This document shows, piece after piece, positions 23,598 through 35,155 of a stretch of DNA of 64,000 bases. Every line of letters begins with the position of its first letter. Within the stretch, counting starts at the first letter, position 1. Source of the DNA: Cochliopodium minus. Taxonomy: Eukaryota > Discosea > Himatismenida > Cochliopodiidae. Under the pieces are notes generated by a model. The model saw only the letters and a list, made by a program, of their open reading frames with translations, was not told the DNA's origin and did not search any database. The position numbers were made by a program, and so were the translations under genes. The stretch is taken from the NCBI GenBank assembly GCA_024220525.1, contig JAMYWO010000034.1, forward strand, positions 1-64,000, written 5' to 3'.

Positions 23598-24644
23598 TTA
23601 GAGAATGTTCTTCAACTTGTTCTTTTGATCTTCTGTGATTTTATTTGGGAACTGGACGTTGAAGGTGACTCTCAAGTTGCCCTTCTGTTGAGGGTTTCTA
23701 GAAATGGGCATACCCTTACCAGAAATGGTAGTCACAGAACCAGGAGTGATGACATTTGACAAAGGAATTTTCAAAGTGGATCCATCAAGATGTTGCAAAT
23801 TATAAACACCTCCACACAAAGCCTCTTTCAGAGAAATGGTAGCAGTGTGGAGCAAATCATCACCAGCTCTCTTGAACAAGTGATGTGGCTTCTCCTGGAT
23901 CATGAAGATGATATCACCAGGTGGAGCATCCTTGCTGGGCTGATCTCCAGCTCCCTCGAATGTGATTTTTGTTCCACTTTTCCAACCAGGCTTGACATCA
24001 AATGCTTTCACCTCTGATTCTGCTTTCAATGTTCTTCCATCATCCATTATAACGTTTCTGGTGATTTTGACCTTCTTTGTTAATCCATGATACAATTCCT
24101 CAAGTGAGAAATACATTTCGTGCGTCACTGGTTGTGGTTTTCTTGGTCTTTTATGTTGTTGATTGCCAAATCCACCTCCAAAATTGAATCCCCCAGGCAT
24201 TCCTCCACTTGGCATTCCCCCAAAGTTGAATCCACTGAATCCTCCATGTTGATTATCATCCTCGAAATCCATATCATTCCCTCCAAAGCTGAAGAATGAT
24301 GATCCTCCTTTTCCTCCAAATTTGTTCCCAAACACTTGTGAGAAGATATCTTGTGCTCTTTGATCAGAAAATCCACTGAATCCTCCACCCCCACCACTTG
24401 GCATTCCTCCCACATTGGGATTTATTCCTTCCTCTCCAAATTGATCGTATAATTTCTTTTTCTCAGGATTGGATAACACTTCATATGCTTCAGAAATCTC
24501 TTTGAATTTCTTTGATGCTTCTTCTTTGCGATCCAAATTTTTATCTGGATGATGCATCACTGCAAGTTTCTTATATGCTTTTCTTATTTGATTTTCATTT
24601 GCATTACGTGGAACTCCCAAAATACCATAAAAATCTCTTCCCAT
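23598..24644 (-). CDS. Class B DnaJ/Hsp40 co-chaperone (DNAJB1/Sis1 type)
   Basis: Single exon, 348 residues, near the family's usual 340. J domain at 1-70 (MGRDFYGILGVPRNANENQI) with the HPD motif in MHHPDKNLD that stimulates Hsp70 ATPase. A Gly/Phe/Met-rich linker at about 75-165 (GGMPSGGGGGFSGFSDQ, FNFGGGFGNQ) follows. There is no CxxCxGxG zinc finger, hence class B. C-terminal domains I and II at about 170-348 contain EMYFSLEELYHGLTKKV, KPGWKSGTKITFEGAGDQ and GDIIFMIQEKPHHLFKR. Cytosolic or nuclear chaperone of unfolded substrates. A palindromic GAAnnTTC lies 100 bp upstream, fitting heat-shock control. Confidence 0.95.
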   Translation of the reverse strand: MGRDFYGILGVPRNANENQIRKAYKKLAVMHHPDKNLDRKEEASKKFKEISEAYEVLSNPEKKKLYDQFGEEGINPNVGGMPSGGGGGFSGFSDQRAQDIFSQVFGNKFGGKGGSSFFSFGGNDMDFEDDNQHGGFSGFNFGGMPSGGMPGGFNFGGGFGNQQHKRPRKPQPVTHEMYFSLEELYHGLTKKVKITRNVIMDDGRTLKAESEVKAFDVKPGWKSGTKITFEGAGDQPSKDAPPGDIIFMIQEKPHHLFKRAGDDLLHTATISLKEALCGGVYNLQHLDGSTLKIPLSNVITPGSVTTISGKGMPISRNPQQKGNLRVTFNVQFPNKITEDQKNKLKNIL

Positions 24645-25087
24645 ATTTTTTAATTTTGATTTGTTTTATTTTTTTTTTGTTTTTTTCTCTTTTTGTTTTT
24701 CTTTTTTTGTTCTTTTATATTCAATTTTGGTGATTTTTTATATAGAAATTTCATTATTTTTTTTCAACTAAAATTATTAAAAATATAAAATTAAAAATTT
24801 TGATAGATACAACCTTTTAGATTTGATAGATCTTTGTTTTGTTGATTTGATGGATCTATGTTTTGTTCACCAAAATGAATTTTAATTTCATTTAAATGTC
24901 ACCAAAAAAAATTCAAAATTTCACTTAAATAATAATTAAAAAAACGTGAATTTCTTGTGAATCATTCTGAGGATCAAAAAGAAATTGAAAGATAAACAGA
25001 AAACATATACAAAAAATATTTGATACAAGCCTTTAATATTTTTTTTTTTCAATGATACAAAAGTTTAATAACAAAACAAAGAAAAAA
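24645..25087. other. Intergenic region upstream of DnaJ, downstream of G-alpha
   Basis: AT-rich, no open coding exon recognised on either strand. Holds the DnaJ promoter and the G-alpha 3' end. Apart from the heat-shock-like site at 24745 nothing stands out. Confidence 0.5.
24745..24752. promoter_or_regulatory. Possible heat-shock element upstream of DnaJ
   Basis: The palindrome GAAATTTC fits the two-unit core nGAAnnTTCn bound by HSF trimers and lies about 100 bp upstream of the DnaJ start. A third unit in the proper 5-bp register is not evident, and such short sites arise by chance in AT-rich DNA. Confidence 0.3.
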
Positions 25088-27047
25088 TCAAAAAGATTCA
25101 ATAATATCGCCAAGAATAATGTTTTTGACAACGCTCCAAACAACTTTGATATTATTTGTATCAGTAGCAATGGTAGCATGAGGGAAAAATTCTCTGGCTT
25201 GAGCTCTTTCTTTAAACTTTTCTTTGATATAATTTAATGCGGCATCATTTTCTTGAGGACCTGAATATTCTGGAAAACATGTAGTGATGCTTTGTTTATT
25301 TAAAAAGGGTGGTTAATTGGAAAGTAAAGGTTTTTGATTTTTTTTTTACTTTTTTTCTTTGATTCTTTTTTCGAATACATCTTTTTTGTTTAAGAAAAGG
25401 ATGATGGAAGTAGTTCTGAAATACTTTGTTTCTGCAATACCCCCAAATAACTAAGAAAATAAGAAAAAGATTATTTAATAAAGTTTAAAAAAGTTTTTTT
25501 TTTAAAAAAAATAAAGATTACATCTAAAGATTCAATCATTCCGTTTGTTTTTTCGTCTTCTTCCAACACTTGATCATAGGAATTAAGTGCAACACAAAAC
25601 ACCAAAGCTTTGACATCATCAAAAAAGTGGATCCATTTTCTTCTTTCAGATCTTTGGCCTCCCACATCAACCATTCTAAACAAAAAGTTAAAGATAATTA
25701 ATTGAAAAAATTTTTACTATTTCTATATTGAATTAGATAAAATATATATAAATAATTGATCAATCTTTTTTTATTTGTTGAAGATATTCTTATTGATATT
25801 ATTGATAAAACTGAAAAAAAATTTGGGATTATAATTGGAACAACGGGGAATTAATTTATTCCATTTTTTTTTTTTTCAATAAATTGATCAAAAATGTAAA
25901 CTATAAACTAATAAATATAATATGGATAATTGATTTATATAAATTAATGAAAAAAGTAATTAATAAAAGAATATATATTCCATAATAATACTCTTAAATA
26001 TCAAATGACAATCTTTAAATCTTTTATTATTTTCTTACCTGATGGGTATATTTTGTATGGTAAAAGTGGTTTCATAAGCACCAGTGGTTTTGACTCTGCA
26101 TCTCAAGATATCCTGATTAGAAGGAGAATAGCCCTCCTCACTCATCGCATCTATCCTTCCAACGATATATTCGATGGAATCAGGTATTCCAAGCCCATCA
26201 GCCAAAGCTTTCTGTATGGCCTCCTCCTTCCAAAGCTTTTGTGCACATTTGGCCAATCTTAAGATATCCTCACGAGGTGTATCGATCCTTATAGGCTCGA
26301 AATCAAGTATCTCTTGTTTTGCTTGTTGATCTATTATCTCGAATCCTCTCTTCTCTGCCAATTCTATCAACGCTACTAATCCTGTTTCTATATTCGAGAA
26401 GAGTTGCGGTATATATGCTTTTTTCTCCTCATCGTTGAAACCCGTTATAAACAGGATTTTGAATTGTTTTGCGAATGTGCTTTTTCCTTTGAATATTTTT
26501 TTTTTGAATTTAATTATATGTGTTCAAAAAAGATTATATCAAATAAAATCAACCATTTATCCATCTAAATATCAAAATTCATTTTTATGATTTATAAATT
26601 AAATTTATTTATTTAAAGATATCATATAATTATCTTTATATTCTTGATTATTTTGATGATTTCTCTTATTATTGGATTTCTTTTTTGTTTCAGAAATTTT
26701 TATTTTTTATTTTCTCTGTGTAAAATTTTTTTTTTTTATTTACCACTCGCACCAGGTCCCAATAACAACAATTTTACTTCTTTATTAATCGCTCTTTTTC
26801 TTCTTTCTAATTCTCTATCTATTTCCCTTGATCTGCTTTGGGATTGAGCTTCCTCAGGACTTAATTTTTCTCCACATAGTCCCTATTTGGTAATTTGAAT
26901 GGGAATGAGTGAATTTATAAAAAATATTATATAAATAACAACAATATAAAAAAATTATATAATTTGAAACGATTAATATATTTTGAATTGATAATATTTT
27001 CTTAAAAAAAAATGTTTTTCTTCTAAATCCTTATTTGTGTTTACCAT
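25088..27047 (-). CDS. Heterotrimeric G protein alpha subunit
   Basis: Six exons: 27047-27045 (the ATG alone), 26882-26744, 26486-26039, 25675-25522, 25450-25350 and 25289-25088. They total 1047 nt, 348 residues, in frame throughout. The N-terminus MGLCGEK has Gly2 for myristoylation and Cys4 for palmitoylation. P-loop GPGASGKST differs from canonical GAGESGKST at Glu to Ala. The helical domain follows, then RCRVKTTG (switch I with its catalytic Arg), [14 protein letters not shown] (switch II with the Gln), FLNKKDVF, and ATIATDT where TCATDT is usual. The C-terminus GDIIESF has no pertussis-toxin Cys. It should relay signals from seven-helix receptors; receptor and effector are unknown. Confidence 0.94.
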
Positions 27048-27307
27048 TTATATAAATTTTTAAAAAGAGTAAAAAATTTTGTATAACTTTAATTTTTTTT
27101 TTTGTTATTTATTTTAATATTTTTTTATATTTTTTTTTTTTAATAAATTGAAGTTTAAATCAAATCTATATTGGAAAGCTTTTCATTCATGAATTTATTT
27201 TGAATTCTAAAAGATTGGATAATTGAGATTGTGAGGTCAATATAAAAGATAATAAAAAAAAATATAATTTTTTTTCTTAATTTCTAATCAATTTTCACAA
27301 AAAAGTA

Positions 27308-29905
27308 TTATTTTTGATTTGTAGTAGGAGATTGATTGTCCTTGGAACCAATTGAAATGGTACTTTTAAAATCAAAAATCAAAATCTTTCCAATTAATTG
27401 TCTAAAAAAGGTAATTTCGATGGGGTTTTCGGCATAAGGAGTATAAACATCGAGATTGTCCAAGAGAGTAAGTTTAAGAGACTCATAATTACTCTTGATG
27501 ACTTTCGTAACTTCAGTAGGAGTCAAAGACTTTTCAGGATTCTTTTTGGCCCATTTGTTGATGCGGATTTGAAAATGATTGGTGATGGTTCTGATATTTT
27601 CCATTTGTGTGAACAAAACAGAATTAGGGAGCTGTTTCTCTACCAAAGAATAAAAATCATCCAACAGTTTGTTTACACGGATTATTTCGTAATATAAAAA
27701 GTCATAATCAGATCCATCTGGGAGAAAAGTATCACCATATGTGATAAATAGATTGAATATGGTGGTTATTTTTTCACACAATTGTTGAACTTCCTTTCTT
27801 TGGATGCGTTCTGGATCAGTCACAAATTTTATGAGCCTGAACAAAACAGTCCATACTTTTAACCAACGGAAAGAGTTTAGTCTGATTTGGAATTGTTTTT
27901 CATAACAAAGAATTCTGTGAATGACTTCCAAACAATAACTTTTAAAAAATAAAAAAATAATAAAAAAAATTATAAAATTAAAAAAACAAAACTTACAAAT
28001 GAAGTTCAGCAGGTAAATTAACGTGGAGATTGTTGTTAAGGAGCTCTAACAATACCTCGAGCAAATAGCAAACAATAGGGTGCTTGTCGGACTCTTCCAC
28101 AATGATTGCAGTCAAGTTCGGAACCTTCTTGAAAATAGGGATATCCCTTTTAGGTGATTGTTTGGTTTCGTGTAAGAAATGACAGAACTGGTTATCTTCC
28201 GTCATACATTTAAGAACAATCAAAGCCAATTTAGCAAAGTAATAAGATTTTTTGGTATTTAGACGATTGAAAAGATAAGAACACAAGATAATGAATTCGT
28301 GTATGAGATTGAGAGGCTCACTTTCTCCAACATTCTCTGTAGTATCCAACTTGTCATCCTTGTTCACTCTTTTGTTCACATATTTCTGGTGCACTTCATG
28401 AGAAGAGACGATGGAGTCCAAGAATGGTCTTTTGGTGGAATGAACGAGCTCATACAAAATTAATAACAAGCTCCCAATAAAATTAGGATTTCTTTTAAAA
28501 AATTAAATGTAAAATTTAATTAAATTAGGATTTCTAAAAAAAATTGTAAAATAATTAAATTTAAATTAATAATAAAATTGATAAATTTAAAATTTTTTTT
28601 TTTTGCCCTTCTTTTTGTTTTTGTTGTGAAATCCAACTTCCTATCCACCCTGATATTACAGAGACGACAGAAAACATCCCAGAAGATTTGTTACTAACAG
28701 TTTTTTCGTAATAATTAACGATGCACTTGTTCAAATAAAGAGAGATGGTCCTTAAGAAATTGTCAACAACGGGGCCACTTTGAAGGGAAGACATTTTTAC
28801 AATCATAGAGTTTTTGGTCTCGTATTTTTGATAGTTGGAAAGGATTGCCAATACAAACAAAGAAGTGTACTCCAATTTTTCTGTTGTTTCTTGTGTTTTG
28901 TTGTATACCTAATCAGACATTTGTTCATTTTTTTTTTTTGATTTTTTTATTTTTTAATTCATTTTTAATTTATTTTTTACGTTTGAGAGTGCATCAAATA
29001 TTTCTGGGGTTACTAAATACTCCAATATTGTGTTTTGGTTAAGATTCTCTGTTGCTGTAACGAAAATAGATAAAATGTCCAATGCTACTTCCCTTAAAAA
29101 TACTAAAAAAAAAAAAAAAAGCAAAAGCAGTTTAATTAATATTAAAAATGAAATAAAGGATAACATAGTTATAAAGTTGGATCTTATTGTTTTTCACAAC
29201 TTCTTTTTTATAAAAACAAAAATAAACTTACTTGCAGTTTCATTTGAAATCACTTTAACAATTCCCGCGATCAAATTTTTCAATATCAAATCACCTTTAT
29301 CTAATCCTCCCAATATATTTAAAACATCTACTCCGAAATTCGAAAATTTTTTTCTAAAGATGCTCTTTAGAAAGATAGCTATCGTCTCAAATGCATGTTT
29401 GATTCTTATCTCGTTGTTATCGAAGAGCATTAAGCAACAATTATCCAATATCACATGTATATTGCTTTTCAATAGCAATAATTGCTCCTCGCTTGTCAGA
29501 ATGATACATCTTTCAATGAATTGGAAATTAACTTTCAACAATAACAATTCATTCCAGAATTCTTTGCTTCCATTCGAAGGATCTTCTCCCTATTTAAAAG
29601 ATCATGATTGAGATTATTTCTATGCATGAAGAATATGGGTGTTCTTCATGGATTTTTTTTAAATATCTCTGCAATATAATTTTGATTGATCATATATAAG
29701 ATGTATTATTGATACATATTATCAAAAAAACAAAGATATTTTCTTTAAAATTGAACAATTTATGTAATTGTATTTGTATTTATAGATTCACCTTGAAGAA
29801 TGACTCGTATATACTGACAAATTTTTCCTTTAATGGGACTTTATTCTCATTATTCGTTTTTCTGATCAATATCTCTGTATGAGTAAGGAGTGCATTGTTG
29901 TTCAT
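27308..29905 (-). CDS. ARMH3: ARMH3 (C10orf76/DUF1741) armadillo-like helical protein
   Basis: About seven exons, start ATG at 29905, stop at 27308. Near the N-terminus is the family hallmark KEKFVSIYESFFKGEDPSNG, split by an intron after FFK and followed by FWNELLLLKVN. The C-terminal DUF1741 region has HRILCYEKQFQIRLNSFRWL, LFRLIKFVTDPERIQ, NLFITYGDTFLPDGSDYDF and LYYEIIRVNKL. In animals ARMH3 binds PI4KB and the Arf-GEF GBF1 at the Golgi and supports PI4P production; it also serves enterovirus replication. The protein is helical throughout with no catalytic motif. A Ser/Gly-rich loop (SNKSSGMFSVVSVISGWIGS) lies mid-protein. Family assignment is confident; exon edges in the middle are approximate. 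Confidence 0.88.
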
Positions 29906-30109
29906 TTGAATATCTTTCTTATTCAAAAAAAAATATTGGTATATTTGGCAGCAAATGGATTTTTTTTTATTATTATTATTAAGTGAAATAAATAAAAAAA
30001 AAAAAAAAAAATTGTAAAGTTTGTCAACGTGTGATCTTTTTAAAATTAGGCAGAGATAATCAAAACTTCAAATATAAAGGTAGATCTATAGATTAGTTGT
30101 TCAGAAAAG

Positions 30110-31102
30110 ATGGAAATAGATAGAGAGATGATAAATATAATTATAAAGACAATAAATAAGGATCCTATAAACCTCAAAACATCGCCAAATGAATCTATAT
30201 CATCAATTAGGAAAAGGGTAAATTTTGAAACAATGAATTAAAGATTCTTTTTTTTATAAAAGTATTCTTCAATTGAAAGATACTTGAAGAATATTTGTTT
30301 AATAAAGGATAAAAGATATGGATTGATTTAATCTAATAAACATATGGATAATAAATTTAGATATTCTATTCACTTTAAAATTATTAATTTAGGTTGCTAT
30401 AATGTTATCAATAAATCTGAAAATCAAAAAAATAAAATTCATATATTTTGGAAGCATTCTCAACGAAAACCAAACACTTCACCAATGCAAAATATCCAAC
30501 AACGATATCTTACATTGTGCGATATCTGATCTGAAAGTTGATCAAGTAGAAGAGGTGAAGATGGTGGAGAGGAGGGGTTTTGACTTACTTGCGGAGACAG
30601 GAATTGACGAAGAAGAGATCCGTTTAATGCGTGAGCAGTTCAGGGAGACTATACATGATAGAGGTAATGTTTCAAATGAAGAGATGAGAGATTTAGAAGA
30701 GGAATGGATTGGTAACTAATTATTCACTGAATAAAAAATATTTTTTCTTCATTATTTTCCCTTTTTTCATAAAGGAAATGTGGATACTAACAACCGTGAA
30801 ATGATTGAGGAAATCACAAGAAGAGGGCAAATTGAAGAATTAAGGAGAAATGAAACTTTAGGGACATCCAAAGATCTTTTCTATGGGATGATTATGGGTA
30901 ATAAAATTTACTTTTTTTTTTCTTTTTTAATTCAACCTTAACTTTTTGTATTTTAAAACATATTTTCGATTTAGGATTTATTTTCGGAATTGTCATGATT
31001 TTTTTCCTTTGGGAAGGAGGTTTTACTAGAAGAATGAAATTTGGAATTTTGATAGGAATTGGATGCAACATTAGTTTCACATTTATCAAGAGTATGAAAT
31101 AA
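30110..31102 (+). CDS. Dsc3-like membrane-anchored ubiquitin-fold protein
   Basis: Four exons encode roughly 210 residues. A ubiquitin-like fold spans about 1-90: MINIIIKTINKDPINLKTSP, then FIYFGSILNENQTLHQCKIS and NNDILHCAI, matching the beta4-beta5 region of ubiquitin (compare FAGKQLEDGRTLSDYNI). The segment RRGFDLLAETGIDEEEIRLM plus REQF matches the DUF2407_C/Dsc3 motif (GFDRLL-G-EI-LR-QF). Two hydrophobic stretches at the C-terminus (FIFGIVMIFFLWEGG; FGILIGIGCNISFTFI) form membrane segments. In fungi Dsc3 belongs to the Golgi/endosome Dsc E3 ligase that degrades orphan membrane proteins. Divergent from ARMH3 across 204 bp. Confidence 0.75.
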
Positions 31103-31301
31103 AATGACTCATCCAAAGAAAAACATTGTATTTTTATGATGTATTTGATTTGTTTAAAAAATTAAAGTTTATTATATGAAAATTAATCAAAGAGAAAAAT
31201 AAATTTTCTTCTAATACAATTTATTTATCAATATTTTTAGAATTTTGAAACAAATTAACAAATTTTTCAAGTGTGAGATGATAAAAATAATTTATCATTT
31301 A

Positions 31302-31691
31302 TCATTTATTTCTTGTAGGATTATTTCTTTTGATTACAACAATCTTCTTATGTGGAGTATCATTTACTTTCTGTTGAGCAAAATTTCCGAAATTTCTTTC
31401 TTGGAAAGGCATTTGAATGTTTTGAGAAGGGTATTGATTTGGATATTCTTGGTATTGATTGTAAGCATTTTCATTATTAAGATAAGAATTGTATGGATCG
31501 TAATTCTCGTTGTATCCTGAATTTTCATATTCGTCATTATTATAATACTCTTGTTCCTGATTGTTATGTAAATTCTGTGGATGCAAATAAACGCAAAATT
31601 GATTGTGACATTCTCCAAATTGTTGATAACTTCTGCATACGTTGAATTGAAATCTAATGTCGTTAATATTATTAAATGATAATGATTGCAT
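31302..31691 (-). CDS. Small CCCH zinc-finger protein with Asn/Tyr/Gln-rich tail
   Basis: Single exon, 129 residues. One CCCH finger near residues 19-37: C-x8-C-x4-C-x3-H in CRSYQQFGECHNQFCVYLH; most CCCH fingers have x5 in the second gap, so this is a close variant. The rest is low-complexity Asn, Tyr, Gln and Pro (NNQEQEYYNNDEYENSGYNE) with a basic end (KKIVVIKRNNPTRNK). Similar proteins bind RNA and may join condensates; target unknown. The reading frame is clean and starts just downstream of an AT-rich promoter region. Confidence 0.72.
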   Translation of the reverse strand: MQSLSFNNINDIRFQFNVCRSYQQFGECHNQFCVYLHPQNLHNNQEQEYYNNDEYENSGYNENYDPYNSYLNNENAYNQYQEYPNQYPSQNIQMPFQERNFGNFAQQKVNDTPHKKIVVIKRNNPTRNK

Positions 31692-32130
31692 TTTTTATCT
31701 TTTTGCTTATTTTTTGCTTTTTTTTTTTTTTTTTATTTAATGTTTGAACAAAAAATTATTACTTTTTCCTTACCTTTAACATTATATACAATTTGCTTTT
31801 GAGGAACTTTTAATCAATGAAAATGGGAAGATATTCAATGTGTCAAGTCATTTTACCAAACAATCAAAGAAATGATAAATTATTTAGGAGAAATTAATAA
31901 TTATTTTTCAGTGATTTATTTATCATGAAAGGTATGAAAAATAAGTAATTAATATGACCTATTGAAAGGAATTTTTTTTAAAAAATTGGATTGGAATTGA
32001 ATGATTTTTGAAAAATGATATAAGAAATGATGATGATGGCCAAATATCATAATAAAAATTTTAATTTGGTGTATAAATATTTTATTTTTATGTTTTGTGC
32101 ATCCCAATTGTTATTTGATTGTAAAAATAT
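31692..32130. other. Intergenic region between the CCCH gene and bL33m
   Basis: Very AT-rich; holds the CCCH promoter and the 3' end of the bL33m gene. No tRNA-like fold, repeat or further exon seen. Confidence 0.5.
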
Positions 32131-32307
32131 TTATCCTCTCTTTCTGCTAATTTTTTCTTCTTTGAATAGAACATGTTGCTTTACAAATGGATCATATTTT
32201 TTCAAAAGTAATTTAGGAAGTTTTGGATTTTTGGTTGTGGTATAAAAATATCCAGAATTGACAGTACTGACCAATTTGATAACCATTGCTCCTTTCTTTT
32301 TTCCCAT
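32131..32307 (-). CDS. MRPL33: Mitochondrial ribosomal protein bL33m
   Basis: Intronless 58-codon gene. The protein begins [20 protein letters not shown] and continues [29 protein letters not shown] and ISRKRG. This matches bacterial and mitochondrial L33 along its full length (KLVS-A-TG-FY-TKNPR-LKKYDP-RKHVLFKE-KI) and the usual length of 50-65 residues. The zinc-binding cysteines found in some bacterial L33 are absent, as in mitochondrial forms. It sits in the large subunit near the E site. No long targeting peptide is present, which is normal for this protein. It shows that the organism keeps translating mitochondria. Confidence 0.93.
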   Translation of the reverse strand: MGKKKGAMVIKLVSTVNSGYFYTTTKNPKLPKLLLKKYDPFVKQHVLFKEEKISRKRG

Positions 32308-32521
32308 TTATTTGTGATTTTTGAAACAATATTTTTTTTTTTATATTTTAATGTGCGAAAATCAACAAGATAGTAAGAAAATCAATGAATAATTTTTCAT
32401 CCCATTTCATAGTTGATCTTTTATTGATCAATCATTTATATACAACCATAATGTGATAATAATTTTAAATACAAAAAAAAAAAAAAGAATAATTTATTTT
32501 CTACAACAAAAAAAAAGGGAC

Positions 32522-34915
32522 TTAGTTAAAGATGGCCTTAACTGTATCAACCTTAAATGCCTGCAAAAGAGAAATAGAATCTTTTTCGGCAAGATCTAAA
32601 GTGACAAGAAGAACCCTCTTCAACTCACTAGTTTTGTTCCGAGTAGAATAAATATTGGATACTTTAGTTTGCAAATCATTTTCTAAGAAAATTTTGTGGT
32701 TCATGTTTGAATAAACGCGGAAAATGATGTACAAAAGACGAAGCGTTCCGTAAATAATGTCGTGATTTTGGCTGTCTAAATTGAATAAGACTATTTCCAA
32801 AAGAGATTTGATAATTGTGTCATTCAAAAGACTACTTGAATCTTAAGAAAAAAAAAAAGATAAAAAATAAAATTCAAAATATGAAAAATATTTTAAAATA
32901 AATTTGGGAAAAAATTACTTTGTGAACCAACCAAATTAGAAAAAACGTTGAATAACATGAGGACTACTTCGTTGGGTGTTGAATTTTCTTTGCAAAATCC
33001 AGACAAAGTATTGAAAGATCCAGAACTAGCATTCAAAAGAGATTTTTGGACAAAAGGATGAAGAGACAAGTTAGAAATGATTTGTACGACGGTTTTTTGA
33101 ACGAGACAATTTTCTTCTTTTGAAATACTTCTAAAAGTTAAAAGAACGGAGAAAAGATCCTCAAAAAAAGTGTTTTTCTCTTTTTCTACGATTTTCTCTC
33201 TCCATACTTGGTCTGATGACAAGTTGGCTAACAACCTTGCAGAGTGGTAAAGAGTCATGAAATCTTTGGAAGCGTTGATATTTTGCTTGGCCAGTTTGAC
33301 AAGATTTGGAAAAGGTAGCATTGTTGCCCTAAGTTGCACTATTAAAAATTAAAAAAGAAAATTAAAAAATAAATTATCTAATTTAAAAAATGGTTGATAA
33401 ATAAAAAATAAAGTTTCTGATGTTAAAATAAAAATGATTACTATATGAAGCACAATTTGCGAGACATCCAAACAATAAAGCGGCTATTTCGGGAGGAACA
33501 GATCTTTTTTCTAAGATACTGTAGATTTTGTGAGTGATTTGCAAGGACATCATTTTAGTGCAACATTTTACTGCAAATTTGGGGTTTCCGATAGGATCAT
33601 CAAGGAAGGGGAGGAGACAGTAAATTGCCGCTCTTATTTGTAGCAATCCTCTTTCCAAAAGAGACTCAATAGATTTCATAATTCCTAGCTCAAGTAATTG
33701 AAGCTTCACATTTTCTAAAAAATATAAATAATTAAATTAAATAAAAATAAGAGAAATAATAATGAGAAAACAATTTATTTAAATGATTTGGTAATAAAAA
33801 TAAAAAAAACAGAATTTTTTTAATTACCATATTGAGATAACCAAAAGAAAAGTTGAATGGCCTTTGTGAGGACATTGGTTGTACATTTAGAGTCTATCAA
33901 TGTGATGATGGATTTCAATCCACCCAATTGCCAGAACTGATTTCTCTTTTCGTTGTTGTTAAGGTCCAAGTTGGAGAAGATCTGCACTATTTCATCTATT
34001 GATTTCATTTGTATTTCGGGGTCTTGGCTTGACAACCCCTTCAAAAGTAATCCTATTTCCTGAATGTTTTTCTCCCCTAATTTTGCAAAAATGTTTGAGA
34101 AAAAAGAGATGTTTACATAAATATTTAAATAACTTTCAAATAGAAATATATTCTTAATGGTGAATGAACTTTACTTTTCTTGAGTTCAGCAAGTTTAAAA
34201 AGATAATAAATTTTATATTTTTTGTACATCTCAAAAAATGAAAGAAATACTTGTTTTGAATGAAGTTGACAAATAATCAAAAGTAGATTTAGAGTAAATA
34301 TCAAAATATAATGAATTAAAATAATAAAATTTAAAAGATATTATTATATTCAAAGAATGATTTCAAGATAATATATCTCCATTTGAAATTTCTAATGTGG
34401 ATACTTCGAATGAAAAAAAAAATTTCTTATTTTTACCATCTTTCTTCATCTGCAAGAGATAATCATTCAATGTGGTGATCCATAACTCCTTCTCTTTCTG
34501 TGTTTGAGATATTAGATAATAATTTCTCAAAGTGGGATGGTATAATTCAATTGAATATAGCTTGTTGGTCCTAACATCTCCATCTTTGGCAGTATATTGT
34601 TCATTCAAGGTGATCTCCCCTTTCAAGACTGATTTCTTCTCGGTTATTTCAAAGTATTTGAGGGAATAATTCTGCAAGAGAAACCATCTCTTCTTCCATG
34701 ATCGTATGGATCCTCCTTTTCATTCTTAATTCAAAATGTAATTTATAAAGAGAAAAAAAATATAAACCTTGTTTTTTGAGAAATCCCGATATAATGATAG
34801 GAACAGATCTATCCTATTGGAAAATCAATTTGATAAATATATTTGAAAGTGAAAATTTTTTATATATTACTGCTAATTTGAGCTGCAATTTGAAAGATTC
34901 CTTCTCATCCTGCAT
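32522..34915 (-). CDS. PH-domain protein with armadillo-like repeats
   Basis: About nine exons. Start MQDEKESFKLQLKLA at 34915, then a PH domain: VPIIISGFLKKQGGSIRSWK, KRWFLLQNYSLKYFEI, LKGEITLNEQY, NYYLISQTQKEKELWITTL with the closing Trp helix. A linker exon reading about FEMYKKYKIYYLFKLAELKK leads into ARM-like helices (FWQLGGLKSIITLIDSK; QLLELGIMKSIESLLERG; SARLLANLSSDQVWREKIV), ending VDTVKAIFN at 32522. The PH part should bind phosphoinositides and the ARM part a protein partner. The link through the linker exon is in phase but is the least certain splice. All domains are common; the pairing is not one I can name. Confidence 0.7.
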
Positions 34916-34957
34916 TTTAATAGTATTTTGGGAATATTATATTTTTCAATAAAAGTT

Positions 34958-34988
<31 letters not shown>

Positions 34989-35155
34989 ATATTCACATAA
35001 ATTTAGATCAAAACACAAAATAAAAGCAATAATAAATCGATGTTTCAATATAATCTTTGATTAAATCAATCATGAATCACTGCTTTTAATTAAAGATATA
35101 TCAATCAAAATGAAAAGATATAAATACTCATAAAAAATTAATATATACAATTATT

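Noticed and set aside
32027-32245. 72-codon plus-strand frame
   Set aside because: Antisense to the bL33m gene, which matches its family along its full length.
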